A stretch of 64,000 nt of DNA, from positions 1,426-65,425 of the forward strand of contig JH152704.1 of the NCBI GenBank assembly GCA_000226015.1. Direction: 5' to 3'. Origin of the DNA: Mnemiopsis leidyi (taxonomy: Eukaryota > Ctenophora > Tentaculata > Lobata > Bolinopsidae). Position numbers and translations under genes: made by a program. The notes below the pieces were generated by a model. That model was not told the origin of the DNA. It saw only the letters and a list, made by a program, of their open reading frames with translations, and made no database searches. Below are positions 36,501 through 48,800 of the stretch, one piece after another. Position 1 is the first letter of the stretch. Each line of letters starts with the position of its first letter.

Positions 36501-36676
36501 CTTATAAAAACGCTTACGGTCGTTGTCCAACAGGGGACTGCGCTGAGATGGACTGCATGATGTGCAGCATAGACAATACCAGCCCGGATTTTTCTTCCGA
36601 AATATGGGCACGCGATCCCACCACCTCACAAACCGGCCCTACTGGGTCCGATAACAACGGTCGCATGAGCAACTGA
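27588..36676 (+). CDS. Shaker-family voltage-gated K+ channel subunit
   Basis: Twelve exons in consistent phase. T1 tetramerisation domain: 27588-27806 and 28028-28234 (VSGELFKTLK, EKYPDTLLGS, SILYFYQSGG, FIEEVNFF). Linker: 28454-28654. S1: 32798-32988. Probable S1-S2/S2 exon: from 33172, 3' end unclear. S3: 33815-33959. S4-S5: 34388-34538. Turret: 34679-34848. Filter and S6: 34982-35137 (TTVGYGD intact; PMP replaces the usual PVP bend). C-terminal tail: 35306-35404, 35991-36080 and 36383-36676. Four such subunits should form a plasma-membrane K+ pore. S4 keeps only alternate charges (LRAIGVLRLFNLARHS), and the turret is about 40 residues with four Cys. An antisense gene sits in the T1-S1 intron. 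The S2 segment is the least certain part. Confidence 0.88.
29058..30497 (-). CDS. Gamma-butyrobetaine dioxygenase-like 2-oxoglutarate/Fe(II) oxygenase
   Basis: Two exons: 30497 down to about 29762, and about 29615 down to the stop at 29058. The family hydroxylates gamma-butyrobetaine (last step of carnitine synthesis) or trimethyllysine, using 2-oxoglutarate and Fe(II). The N-terminal zinc-binding domain shows NMCKCEVC (CxCxxC), and its His in KWSDGHEG. The catalytic core has the iron-binding HxD in LPLHTDLASYFE at the end of exon 1, and the distal His in TDNWRVLHARKEF near the C-terminus. The spliced length of about 430 residues is slightly above human BBOX1 (387). An in-frame stop just upstream supports the ATG at 30497. 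AATAAA on the minus strand near 28990 fits its 3' end. It lies wholly inside an intron of the K+ channel gene, on the opposite strand. Either BBOX1 or the TMLHE paralogue is possible. Confidence 0.88.
31755..31990 (+). repeat. Minisatellite in the K+ channel T1-S1 intron
   Basis: About fourteen tandem units close to CTTCTGTTCAAACATTA, 14-17 bases each, with substitutions (ACATCTG, ACTTATGC variants). Noncoding; lies in the channel intron upstream of the antisense oxygenase start. Confidence 0.85.
32205..32645 (+). repeat. GGTTACCT-type tandem repeat in the K+ channel intron
   Basis: Degenerate array of TGGTTACC and, later, TATGTTACC units running almost to the S1 exon. Long open frames across it are repeat artefacts. 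Confidence 0.85.
35575..35588. other. Assembly gap (14 N)
   Basis: Run of N after a poly-A stretch, within an intron of the K+ channel gene. The true gap length is unknown. Confidence 0.95.
35589..35770 (+). repeat. CpG-rich tandem repeat next to the gap
   Basis: About five units of 31-34 bases built on CGCGACATAGCCGCGATTTT, diverging toward the right. It abuts the N run, so the array probably continues into the gap. Its CpG density is far above its surroundings. Confidence 0.8.
36066..36300 (+). repeat. Tandem duplication of about 120 bases at an exon edge
   Basis: Copy 1 (about 36066-36185) starts in the last bases of the channel exon ending at 36080; copy 2 runs from about 36190 to 36300. 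Both share TATCTTGTTGCGCAATTGTT and the CCGTTGTAAA that follows. The 5' splice donor of copy 1 (AAATGTGCGG) reads AAATACACGG in copy 2. Confidence 0.7.
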
Positions 36677-39284
36677 GATTTTTAACCCAGGGGAGCCATC
36701 TCTGGGGTCCTCATATAGTGCCAATCCCAGCACAACTGGGATTTGGTGACCCAATTTTTGTTGCAGGGTGCTATAAAGTGTGGCCATGTGTGGCAACTGT
36801 TTTTTTTGTATAAAAAGCATATTGAACAAAAGTCTTTGTTCTTTTCATTGTTATACTTATTTGTTGAATTGTTTTGATCGTGTCCTTGATTTGAGTTTTG
36901 TAATACTTTCAAAGATGTTTTTAAATTTTTATTTTATATTCGACTTTTACACATTTGTAAGTCGCAGTTTTTATGTTTTTGTGTTGATGTGAATAAGTTA
37001 TTTCGAAGTGCAGTAGATTAATATTTCTAAAAATATGATCTAGTGTATCAACAAAAATTGACTTGCAAAGAAAAGTAATAAGAATGTTTCCATTTCATTG
37101 AAGTCACCGGCCACCAAACCTTAAGCTAGAAATAATGGCGCTTGGTAAAGCTTTTAACCATCTGATTAACATCATACATTTACGAGGCAGCAGTAAAATT
37201 CTTTTCCTTTCAGACTAAAATTACAGACAGCAGAGATACATAGGCCATATTCCACAAAATGATTGCACTTTGACTAGGAATCTCACTGCTACGACAGATA
37301 GAAAATAGCTGCGTACCCGGAGGTCCAGGTGGCTAAAGAGTTGCCCAAGGGTCATGCCAGGACACAAAGGGACGCTCAAAGCACGGCTAATGTATCATAC
37401 ATGATGAGACTGATTATATGTGAGACCAGGAGTAGGTCCTCTCTCTCAGCTTCTATTCACTATTGGCACACAGCGGTGTATGCGGCCTCCCATGCTCCTA
37501 AATCTTGGTTCTAACCTATTCCATACTCTTAAACCTTGGTTCTATAACCCTTTCCGTGCTCTTAAACTTTAGTTCTAACCCTTTCCGACTTTCCATGCTC
37601 TTTAACCTTGGTTCTAGTTCCACTCCTTTCCAGCCCTCCAATTTTCACAATGTTTTTCTCTCTTGTTATATGCAATGGACAATAAAACATATAGATGTGG
37701 TCTGACGGCCTGGTTGATCGATGGTTAGCCAAAGATGGATTCATTTAGGACTGATCTTTGTTCTTTTGTATTCTAACGATTGTTCAATGAACAATGTTCA
37801 TATGCTCACATATTTGCTCGGTAAACCTGATGGCGTATACTCTAATGATTTTCGCAGTTACTTAAGTACTAAACATTGTTAACTTGAAATTGAAGCGATT
37901 AAATTCAATAATAAGCTGTTATCACTTATCAACCCTTTATTCTTACGCCCAAAAGCCGTTTGGTGGCTAGGGGTAATTTGTATGAACCAGTCGTCCAGTC
38001 GTTGAAATAAAATGCCGCCTCTGGGGATTGGAGGACCAGTGGATGGTGCCCATGTGAAACAATAACCTGTATAACTTTGAAAATGCAAGATAGTGTAATC
38101 CCAGTCACAAGTAAGTGAGTAAGAAAGGCAGGAATCCGGATATGGCCCCCTTTAGCGACGTGACAGACGTGTCAGGCAAGCTGTAAACGTTATTACAATG
38201 CCCAGCACTCCAAATCTTCATTTATAAGTACATAACTCTTGTTTAGGGCAGTTCGTATTTTTGTAACTTTTATAATCATTCAGCTCAGCAGTCTACTCAT
38301 TCCATGAAGCATAGACTAAATTAGTCTATTGTAAGCTTTACTAGAAGGATTATAATTCCTGCATTGACGTGGCCGGTGCATGCTATGAGCTTAGAGCTAG
38401 AGCTGTCTGTAGAGACAAGATACATACACAGATCTAATACACGGAAGATAATCATGAGCTCTCCCAGAGAGAAGGCTGGTAGAGAGAGAGAGCTAAGAGC
38501 AAGATTCATGGCCTGCTAGCTAGCTCCAGGTACATGCCCACACGTCCCGTACTTCCACCTTATTTCCACTCTCTTACTTTTGTTTCTAAGATAGACTCCT
38601 GGTATCGCGATGATTTTAAGATTTTTGTATGACCACGTCGTAAATTGCTTAATTCTGCAGTTATTGGCGGTTGAGGACTTTTATAGTGGTTATTTATTCA
38701 TCAGGTGTATAAGTGTGCTCATTACGGGTCATTAAGTCTAAGTTATAACACCCGGGATAGCCTATAGGATCTCACGAGAGGAGAGAGCATGCAGCTCTAC
38801 ATAATACGTAACTCTTGCTTGGAGTAACAATGCATGAATGTAGAATGTAGGGTATTGATAATTGAGTCTGCGTGTGTATGGTTACAACCGTGGTAGCCTA
38901 ACAGTACCGCCATAAGCAACTGTACGGTTACTCATGTGGTAACCTAATAGTATCACCGTTAGCAACTACCATCATCCTTATCTTTGATAGCGACATGACG
39001 ACGCGTGTTGCTTTCTGTGATCCATTTTCAGATCGAACTTTGCACTTTGTAAACGACTGTTATAGTAGTTGTAGCTAACTAAATCGTGAGAAATTCGAGT
39101 TTTTGGGTTTTCAACCATTTTCCGTTGTTGAATTTTCGTAAGCATTAAAATAAACTGAGATCAAAAAACGCAGCTTAAAACATTTGATAAGCGCTGTCCC
39201 CTCTCTTAGATGCACAAAAATCCAGTTGGAGCGTATAGCTAAACAGAATCCCATGAGCCTAACAGCATTAGCCTCCGATGGAGT
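36677..39284. other. Intergenic, no gene recognised
   Basis: Contains the presumed 3' UTR of the K+ channel gene, a four-unit degenerate tandem repeat at about 37490-37640 (units of 31-39 bases containing CTTGGTTCTAACC), and AATAAA near 37681. A stretch at 37320-37500 is GC-richer but has no supported coding content. Confidence 0.45.
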
Positions 39285-42200
39285 ATGAATCTAATATCGC
39301 TATGGATTTACTTCATTATACTCTATGTTGGAAGATCTGGTACGAGTTTAATCTAAACTTTTCATTCCTGCATCAGTGCATTAAAATAGATTCGAATTGA
39401 AGAACAACTTTAAAGTTAAATACCTTCAAATAGACTTGCATTATCATATAGACATTCATTATAACAGACAGCTTCATGCAGACCTTCATTTTATTCGTTA
39501 CAGACCACGAATAACTCAACGAAACAGAATGCTGACGAATACCATGAAAAGCTTTGATTTGAAATCCCATTTAATCCATTTTTAATACTTAACTTACCAT
39601 GCCTTCATTATGATCTATACATCTAATACTGCTGATCACGCGAAAGGATCTAAGCGGCCTCACAATTACGTGTTCTTTTAGTCTTTTACTCAAAAGAAGA
39701 CTTTGATGAAAACATGCGTTAAAAAGACTTTCATAGCATTTGCCAATTGACAAAAATTCCTTTCAGGAGCTAAGCTGGAGGTGAAAGAATGCCCAAACAA
39801 AGTCTGCACAAACGTCAACCTGTCAGACTCAGTTGTTATATTCCGACCTGAGGAGATTGATGGAAAATCTCTTGTCCACTTCAAAGACTCTGTCAACCAC
39901 TACAATCTGTAAGATCTTCCATAAACTATTGTCATTGATTTAATTTATTTTTTATATTTCGTTTTACTTTTAATTTATGGAGTCCTTGGACTTTCTCTTT
40001 TTTATGATATGGGGATTTATCATTACACCTCTGATCATAGCCAATTATATAGGGTTGACTTGTTCTGGGAGAAGAACAGTAAGAAAGTTAGCTTTGGACT
40101 GGTGACCGAAAGCTCCCAGACTGTAGGGAATGTCATTGAGTACGATTCTATGCCTGCAAATGGGAACGAGGATAATTCTTACGATTGTTCCATTGCTTTT
40201 CACGATGAGCATGTAAGATTATTTTTTCGACTTTTTAAAAATGTTTAAAAACAACTTATTTTAAACCTAAGGCAAAAATAAATACTCAAAATCGAAGCCT
40301 GTCGAGTGTCGAAATCACCCGGTTGCTATAATTATGAAGCCAAAAGTGTCTTCAAACTGTATAGCCATATTCATCACAAAAACTTTCAGTTAAAGGTGTT
40401 CATCGATGGAATTCCATCGGCAGCATGGAATCTCAGTAGTCTAGAAGCAATATCAGACGAGAACAAAACAAAAATAGTCGGAAGAAATCAACTTGGATTT
40501 TACATCGATACCATTATCAGAAAAGAGTGAGGGTATTTTTATATCAGGTGAGTTTAGTAACTTTGATACGCATTTCAAGAAAGTAAAACACGTGAACATT
40601 TCCATTATAATATCATGAACATATAAATAGAACAGCTGTAAAAGGTTTCAACAATCGGGTCTTTATACGCTGTTATAAATAGACAATCTTGAAAATCAAG
40701 GCCTATAATTAATGAATTCTACTAAAGTCTAAACCTAATTTTGTCCCTTTCTAATCAGCATAATCATTATCTGATTATCACTATCCCTCTGTAATTAGCA
40801 CACTTTCACAGACAGATGTCTAGAAGGATACCACATCAACATCACCGACCAGAAATGTCTCAGCTGTTCCACCAACGAGACCAGCTACGGAACAGGGATG
40901 ACAAAGATCTGCACTGACTTTGAGAAGATGGTCCAGTTTTGTGGGAGTACTGTCTGCTCGGATTACTGCCCCAAGCTGGTGACAGAGTCCCCTTATGGGG
41001 AGTTCACCTGGCCTGCTACGCTGGTGTCTTCCATTCCTCAAGAACTGCCCTGCAAATATGATGATAACAGTGAGTAATTTAATAACGAAAGGAGATGAAG
41101 CTACCAAGATTTTATGTCCCCTTAATATTAGCAGAAAAGTAAGTTACAAATACGGTTTGCAAAACAAATGTGGAGAAATTTACCAACAGTGTCACACTCA
41201 AGACATTCCCGCAATTGCAGGTTTAAAAGCACGAAGAGTATGTTCAGCAAACAACACCTGGTCGGAAGTAGATACTTCCGAGTGTGTAAAAACACAACTT
41301 ACCGATAAGTTGGAGCAGATCTTAAACTCGGGCACTAACACAGAACTGACAGCTAGGGATATGGAGAAACTTCTGCATACAGAGGAGAGCACAGAGTTGG
41401 GTTAGAATCCTGAAACGAATTTTGAGTTAAATTTTTATTGATTGTAAAGTACATTTAAGCTAACTTAAACTTATTGATTGTAACACTATTTATACTATAG
41501 CCTCGCAATTTTCAAATTCGCGGCCCCCTTTTCTTGTAGGCACTCCCTCTGCTGTACGCGATTTTGAAGGCCAAGTCATCCAAAAACTAAAAAGCTACTG
41601 GACTGCATGTCTACATAAATTGCTAGATGAGGCATTAGCTAGGAGATCATTAGGTGTAGTAAGGAAGACGTCATCACGGCAGTAGATAATGCACCTTTAC
41701 ATTGGAAGAACGTAGGTTTTGTACTTGCCGTTTTGCACTGTAATAAGAACCCCTCTTTTTGCCCCAGGTAACAAAGACATACTGTTGGTCTACGACATTG
41801 TGAACAAGATAACTGGGAAAGGACAAGGTGAAGTCAGCTACAGATCTGGATCTGTCATTGTGGACACTCTGACTTTTGTTTCCACCTCCCGGATTTGCAG
41901 CAACAACCCCACTTGCTACTGGTGGGCAAATCTAACAGTTTCTTCTGGAAAACGAAACTTCAGATGCAGATATGAAATATTAGAACTTAACTTTTCAATT
42001 TCTTAATAACAATAAGAAGTATTTGTGCAACAGCTGCAACAGTTAGTACTTACTGAGTAGCAGCTCACCTTGTTAAACCACTTTAAAAACACATCACAAG
42101 ATAAACATGACTTTCCAGGCTGGTGGAGTTAGTGAGAGACGCGCTACCTCGTCTACAAAACAGAACAGTCCTAATACTATCAGATAATGTAGGAATGTTC

Positions 42201-44803
42201 TACTTGGAGGACCAGATGTCAATACTGGACATCTACCAGTTCTGTAGAAACACCTTCCATGATATGATAACTGGCTGCAAAAACGACCGTCTTAGCTTCT
42301 TGAAGGTTTGAAGGACTGTGTAATGTTGGAAGCTATTATTTCAAAACATCATGACTATCAGCATCATTTGTGATTGTGTTCTTGTTCATTTGGGTTACCG
42401 TTAATAGCTTATTACTGGGGAGGTCAAAGGTAGTTTACAAGATAAATTAAATTGTGTCTTTTGAAGATTTTAACCTCATTTCTCAAAATTTTTTGGCCTT
42501 GCTTTAGAACTCGGTAGTGATATACACTCACAATCACATGGTCCAACGGACCCAGATTGACCTCCACAAACAACCAAGGAGCATTACATTTGGAGAAATG
42601 GAGTTTTGAAATTTAAGGCACCTTCCCTAAAATACAAATTTCTGGATGGTGGTACGTTTTTTTAATGAATATGTCCTCCTTCAGGTGATGAAGAATGAAC
42701 TAGAGCGACTACTTGACGGTTCTAAACAGAATAACGTCACCTTGTCAATACTGTTTCTTAACAGCAATGCCTTCTTCCCTGCAGCCGAGATCCTCTCTGC
42801 TACCAAGTTCAACGGTAATGAAATCTGCAACGGCATCAAAAAGTCAATAAAAATTTTTATAGATGGTTTAAAAATGATCTAGAAGTGTAACATATGATGA
42901 TGACATGTCACATTACTTAAGTCTGTTAAAAGTAAATCGGAAAGCGTATATTTGAATTTGAAAATTATCTATAAGTTGAAGGTATTAATAATTAATAATG
43001 GTTTTCAATTTCATCAGTCCTTATGCAAATGCAATAATAATGAATATAATAATAGAAACTGATCATGGCTCTTAGAAAACCTAAAGTTGAACAACACACT
43101 TCTGCTGCAGTATCAATTCACTTTCAGAGACAGTACAACAGTACAAGAATCAAGAAGTACAGGCCGAGCAGATAGAAGTTCAGACTATCGCCACAATGGT
43201 AGTCGACCTGGCGGTGAACGGACTGTCCAACAGTACAGTAACTAACGTCTGGTTCGACCTCTACAAGAACGCGGTAAGACATCGTCAGTTTTAGTGTTTG
43301 GAGTAGATTGTTATGAATTAAAAATTCCCGCATTTTGATTAGAAACGGAATGGTGTTTTATTAACACAAATCTAAAGCAATCTTGATGTACTTAAGAATT
43401 TTGTATTTCGATTTGCTCCTAATTGAAATTCTTTTCAACTTCAAGGTCAGGTTTAAAAATAAAAATCAATTTTTCATATCTATTCGATCGTTCAGGCCCA
43501 CAAAAGTGATGACAGGCTGTTTCAAGCAAAATTAAACGGTTCAACAGTGACATACAAGATAGACTATGTTTGTGTGAGATATACCACAAACTCTACGAGG
43601 AATGGATACTTGGCGGAGAAAGGGATTGTTTGGGAGGGGAATACGTCTACCATTAGCTCTGAAGCCACCGTCGGTAAGACTAGTTGTACTTGTAGTATAG
43701 TAAACTAGTAGAAGTAAAGTTAATCTCTATACTGCAAGTTAATCTCTATACTGCAAGTTATAACTTAAGCTTCGAATCATGACTCAAAAAATAATTGCCA
43801 TTAAAGTCATATTATTTGAAATTAAACGGCCACAAACTTTAAGAGAACAAAATTTATTAAGAAAGTTTACCAACAATCCGACGTCTCTTCCATATCTTCT
43901 TGATCTTTACGATCACAGTGACTAATTGGCAATTATGAGAAAAACTCGGCAATGTTTGACAATCCCAGTCTAGTTATACAAACACATATTGCAGATGTGG
44001 CGGAAATACTGCAGAACAAATCTCGGGTTGGAGTTTGGAGTACCGAAGGTTGTGAGACTGTTTACGACAAAATGTCAAACGATCCTACAATTCGCTGCAC
44101 GTGTAGCGGGACTTCGGGCGCATTTACTGTCCTTGCAGTAAGTAACTATGTAGCACTTCACGGGCGACAGTGGTGTTTCATGACATATCTGAGAATTCTG
44201 AAACTTTCAATGCGCGACGGAACGTGCATTCTTATTCGTGAGATCTTTTCTAGTTTCCACTCTTAGTCTTACACAGTAACATATTCAGAGAATTTTGAGA
44301 CAAGATTTTCCATCATACTACAAGGAAATTTTGATATCACTAACTGGGATATGCGTGCTGGGAATAGCCATGGGAATTCTCATAATCTTTATACCTGCCA
44401 AGTAAGTGAAAAAGCAAAGTAGAAATTGTGTGGTCTTAAATTTGACAAGAAACTCCTCGTAGTTTATGGGAGTTACTTCTCAAATTTAAGTGGGCACTGT
44501 GTCTGACAAAGTTTTTCGCTGCGATTTTTAACTATCGCAAATATTGATTATAGAACCGCACGTAAAATTGTCCCAAATACACAAAATCGAGAAAAGTTCG
44601 AGATCAAAAATTTATAATTATATGTTGCACATATTTTTCCGTAGTACGCTCGTAGATTACTAAGAGTAAAAATCTCTTGCAGGTTAATGGGAATCCCGAA
44701 AGCAGCCAAGATCAATCTTGCTGTGGTCATGCTCCTGCTTCTAGTCGCACTGTACTTCTTGGCCAGGAAAATGGTCAAGGATTTTGGGAAATTCGAATTT
44801 TAG
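39285..44803 (+). CDS. Adhesion-GPCR-like receptor ending after two membrane helices
   Basis: ATG 39285 opens a signal peptide exon (MNLISLWIYFIILYVGRSG, 39285-39339) joined in phase to 39767-39908. Further exons: 40053-40212, about 40390-40525, 40816-41069, about 41140-41399, 41766-~41975, 42120-42306, ~42508-42600, 42686-42813, ~43129-43273, 43497-43673, ~43996-44139, about 44288-44400 and 44682-44803. The first exons form an unrecognised ligand-type domain. WPATLV...CSANNTWSEVDTSEC resembles a hormone-receptor (HRM) motif. A GAIN-like region ends in a GPS-like motif (VGVWSTEGC ... CTCSGTSGAFTVLA). One helix (TGICVGIAMGILIIFI), a short loop (RLMGIPKAAK) and a second helix (INLAVVMLLLLVALYFLA) follow, then RKMVKDFGKFEF and a stop. 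No TM3-7 sequence precedes the next gene. The catalytic His-Leu-Thr/Ser of the GPS is absent. Some middle exon borders are tentative. Confidence 0.72.
43703..43762 (+). repeat. Short tandem duplication in a receptor intron
   Basis: GTTAATCTCTATACTGCAA occurs twice in direct succession between the exons ending at 43673 and starting near 43996. Confidence 0.6.
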
Positions 44804-45835
44804 CCTCAGCAATTGTTGATTGCTTTTTTTGTTTTTTTTTCTGAAGTTTCTTCGAAACTTTGATGATAATTTCATTTTGCACGCTATGGACGCGAGATTT
44901 TCGCGATTTCATTCCAATTGAAACTGTAAATGAGAATTATTATCATCGATTCTTTGAATTAATTGATATCAACTATTTACAAATACAATTATTTTCTTTT
45001 TCTGCGTTTTCCTACCACTCAAATCTTACAAAAAACTATTAATGTACCTGAGTTGGAAAAGTTAATAATATTAATGATTAATAAGCGATGAGCCAACATT
45101 TTTCCAAATTTTAATTCGAAACTTAAATTTCTAGACGTTTTAAAATTGAAACGCGATAATTTAACTCTAACCCAGCGCTGCAATAGAAGTCATTACTGAT
45201 CGACAAGTTGCCCCAAACCCCAATAATAATGATGTAAAACAAAAAATCTAATGAACTTTGTTGATTTTTATATATAAACATATAAACATATAAAGACATA
45301 ATAAAAACATAAACACATAGGATAAGATAATCTCGACATAATCTCGACAAGGCTTATTGAATCAAATACATGGAAAAATTTTAGATACACATGAAATTCA
45401 TGATGTGTGCAGTGAATGAATCTGAGTATGAAATAACGAAAAATGATGGTATGAAACAAAATGTAAGACAGCCAAACATAAAAACATAATGTAATTGTAA
45501 CAATTTCTTAGGTATGATTGAAAGAAGTTCATCGTAACATAAAACATTAAGATCAAGAAAACTGCCCATTAATCTTTCTCTGTAGTAGGAAGATCTGTAC
45601 AAATAACAGTTTGAATACAAAATGCCCTTCAAAATTATAAAAAATAAAAATTCTCAATCAAGGTTAATAATGATGCTTATTTATAAATTCAAAGCCATTT
45701 TAGGTTTGTTTATTAATTTAAACTTTAAAGATGAATGTTCCAGACAGTTTCACCATCCCTATCAGCAATCAGAAATTCAATGTTTTTTAATTTCAAGTTC
45801 AACGGCTACTAAATTGTATATATAACACAATCCCA
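44804..45835. other. Intergenic between convergent genes, no gene recognised
   Basis: Separates the 3' end of the receptor-like gene (+) from the 3' end of the P5B ATPase gene (-). No TM3-TM7 exons of an adhesion GPCR are visible. TTTATT near 45710 could be the ATPase poly(A) signal on the minus strand. Confidence 0.5.
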
Positions 45836-48800
45836 TCAAACACCACTGCTGGATTCCAGGGGCCAAGTTCCACCACGATCCATCTCATCAACAAGCCGCT
45901 TGAACTTGTTCTTATGTCCCTTCTTGCACCTCAAAAACTTCAAGAACCACTGCAAAGGACGACAGACCCTGTACGAGTACTCCACCCCTAACGCCAAGAC
46001 CAGGTTTCCCACCACCAGACCCAACATTATCAACTTGTAGGTGTTACTGGGGATATCAGCCATCTCCAACTTAGGGATCCTGTCCGAGGGTACAAACATG
46101 ACCAATAGGAGTATACCAGTAGTGAGGAGCACACTGATACACATGGGGATGTTCGTGTATAAGGCTCGTCTGTGGGGGTATCCTATAGAGACGACCAGGG
46201 AGATGATGATGTACTGGAAGGAGGAGTGGAGGAAGTTGACGGTGGTCTCGTAGTAAGCCACGTACATTTCACCCTCGGCCAGGTAGGCGGTTCTGATCAC
46301 GTTGAAAGGGTCGTACCAGGTTTGTTGTTGGACCAGCCACATTGACAGCAGGAGAAACCCAACCACGATGACAGTCTGGACGATGAAACTGAAGATTGTG
46401 TAAGGGTGCATCAGGCTTCCTCGGGGTCTCTTCATGGCTAAAATCTTGGCCGGTTTAGTGTACCCAAGTGCAAAGTCGAACATAAGAACCACGGCAAGGT
46501 CCTCTAAGAGATACTGATAGTCCCCTAAGATAGACTCATACTGAATGAGAAGCAACACAGAGACGTACTGTATGACACTGTACATGGCAGTGAAGCGGAA
46601 CACCGCCATCCCGTTCTCAAGAGCTCCACGGCCCTCTTTGAGGAGGACCGGGACACAGGTGGTGTTGAAGACTGCGCTGGTGAAGGGGGCTGCCAGGGAC
46701 GCTTCACCTGTGATAAGGGGATGTTATGAATCGTTTGGTGTGTTGTTTATCGCTAGTAAAGATAGGTAGCATGAAATTAACTTCAGTAAATTATCACGGG
46801 AATAATATTAGAATATTTAACTTTAACTGAAATGAAAAGCAAACTGAAGACAGAAGCACAAGTTGTATTTGCTAACGTCAATACTCTACAGAATCTCCTT
46901 TCAATAAAACCTTACATTTAGAAAGCGCGATGCCGACGTTTGCATGCCGGAGAGCTTCACAATCGTTAGCCCCGTCCCCACACATACAGATGGAGTAACT
47001 TCTCTGTTGCATCTCGTCTATTAGAGACTTCTTCTGTTCAGGACTAAATCTGGAGTGATGAGGGAGATTAGCTTGTCATCTTATAATGATATCTCACGAT
47101 TTTAGTGACCACAAGGAGGCGGTATCTATATACTTTTCTATGTATCTTTATTCTATGTATCTATATTCTATGTCCTTGCAAGTTCCACTGATCCCGTAGA
47201 AAAGATCGCTAATAATTGGCAAGAGGCTAAATGAGCACCACTCAATCTCGGTCTCCTAACTGAGACGAACCTGGCAAAGATGGTCCCAGTGACACAGACT
47301 CTGTCCATCAAACTCTTGTCATGTTTTGAGATGAGCTGGAATGTTGCTCCCTCCATCGCCAGATGAACCTTTCTGTATGGTCCCCAGTACATGTTGTGAG
47401 TGTCCTCCATAGCTATTCCGACTGGAGTGTGTTCCTGGATATCGTATTTATCTTTAACTTGTCACCTCGATATTAATAAAAAACTTTAACAATCTACTTC
47501 CGTTCCGAGGCTATAGTTGCTGTAGTTCAGATGAAGTTGTGGAAAATTACCGGTAATACTCGACACCTAACACTGAGTCCCACCTGTAGTGTGTATTGTA
47601 CATCCAGACCCCCGTCCTCTCTCAACTCTGCAGTTACCAAGTACAAGTCCGCACTATCAGGTATCATGGAGCAATCTCTTCCGACACAGACAGCTGTTTT
47701 TAGGTTGTCTCCAGTGCACATTACCGTCCTTAAACCTGGAGGTAGAGTTGGTAATATAGTAGTTCTGGTAATATATAGTGTTGGTAATATAGTAGTGTTG
47801 GTATTAGAGCTGTCTAACTGCTGAAACTCAAAGTTATTTGTTTGGGGATTCGTTATTTTTGGGAAAACATATCAGTTCGTTAAAAGGGTAAATTTGGGAT
47901 TTAAATACTTCTACTTTTAGAGGTCTTTTCTATATAAATTTGTGTACCAATGTATATATTCATAAATTCGGCAGAACCGTCAACCTAAAGGTTGGTAAAG
48001 CAAATTTCTAGCTTAAACAGAAGTAAGACTAACTCCATTCACCCACCTGCTCGTTTAAGCTCCTCCACAACATCTCTAGTCTCTGGTTTGAGTCTGTTTG
48101 CCAGGACCAGGAATCCTTGAAAAGTAAGTCCGGACTCCAGTGAGTCTCGAGGAGTAGACAGTATGTCGTTATTGTTTGGGAGGGTCTTACTGGCGTAGGC
48201 TATTATTCTGTACCCTGGAGAGAGAAAGTCGTGTTGTCATGGCTACACCGTAATACCGTGGCTATTGTAAAGTTTTGAAGAAATGGCACACAGCGTAGGG
48301 TGTAGATAGATTTCAAAGATTTTATAATTTCTATTGTTTAAAGATAATTAATACTCCTAAGTACAGTGAATTTTCTTTAAAAAGCAAAGTTAATGCAATG
48401 GGGATTGGGACCCATTCAGTTCTCAGGATCAGTAAGGGACGCCTACAAAACAGTAGAAATTGGCAGCAAGTAGTGATAGCAACTTTATTGGAACCTTGAG
48501 ATGAGAGATTGTCAAGTTGAGTAGTAAAGTCACCAGGAATAGTTGCTTTGTCACAGTGGAGCATTATCTGTTCCGGTGCTCCTGAAAATTAGACAGGTTG
48601 TTTTCTCAGTTTTTTAAACGGTAATTTGCTTTTTAAGATTTTCGGTTAGGGTTTAATTTTCCGTGATAGTGTCCTTCTGCATCAAATTCCTAAAAGGATC
48701 ATCACCTAAGTTCCAAAATTCCTGACTTGTCAAATAGACCAAACTATTCGCTATATCCAAGAGTACTGACAATATCCTACATCCTCACCTTTACAGAACA

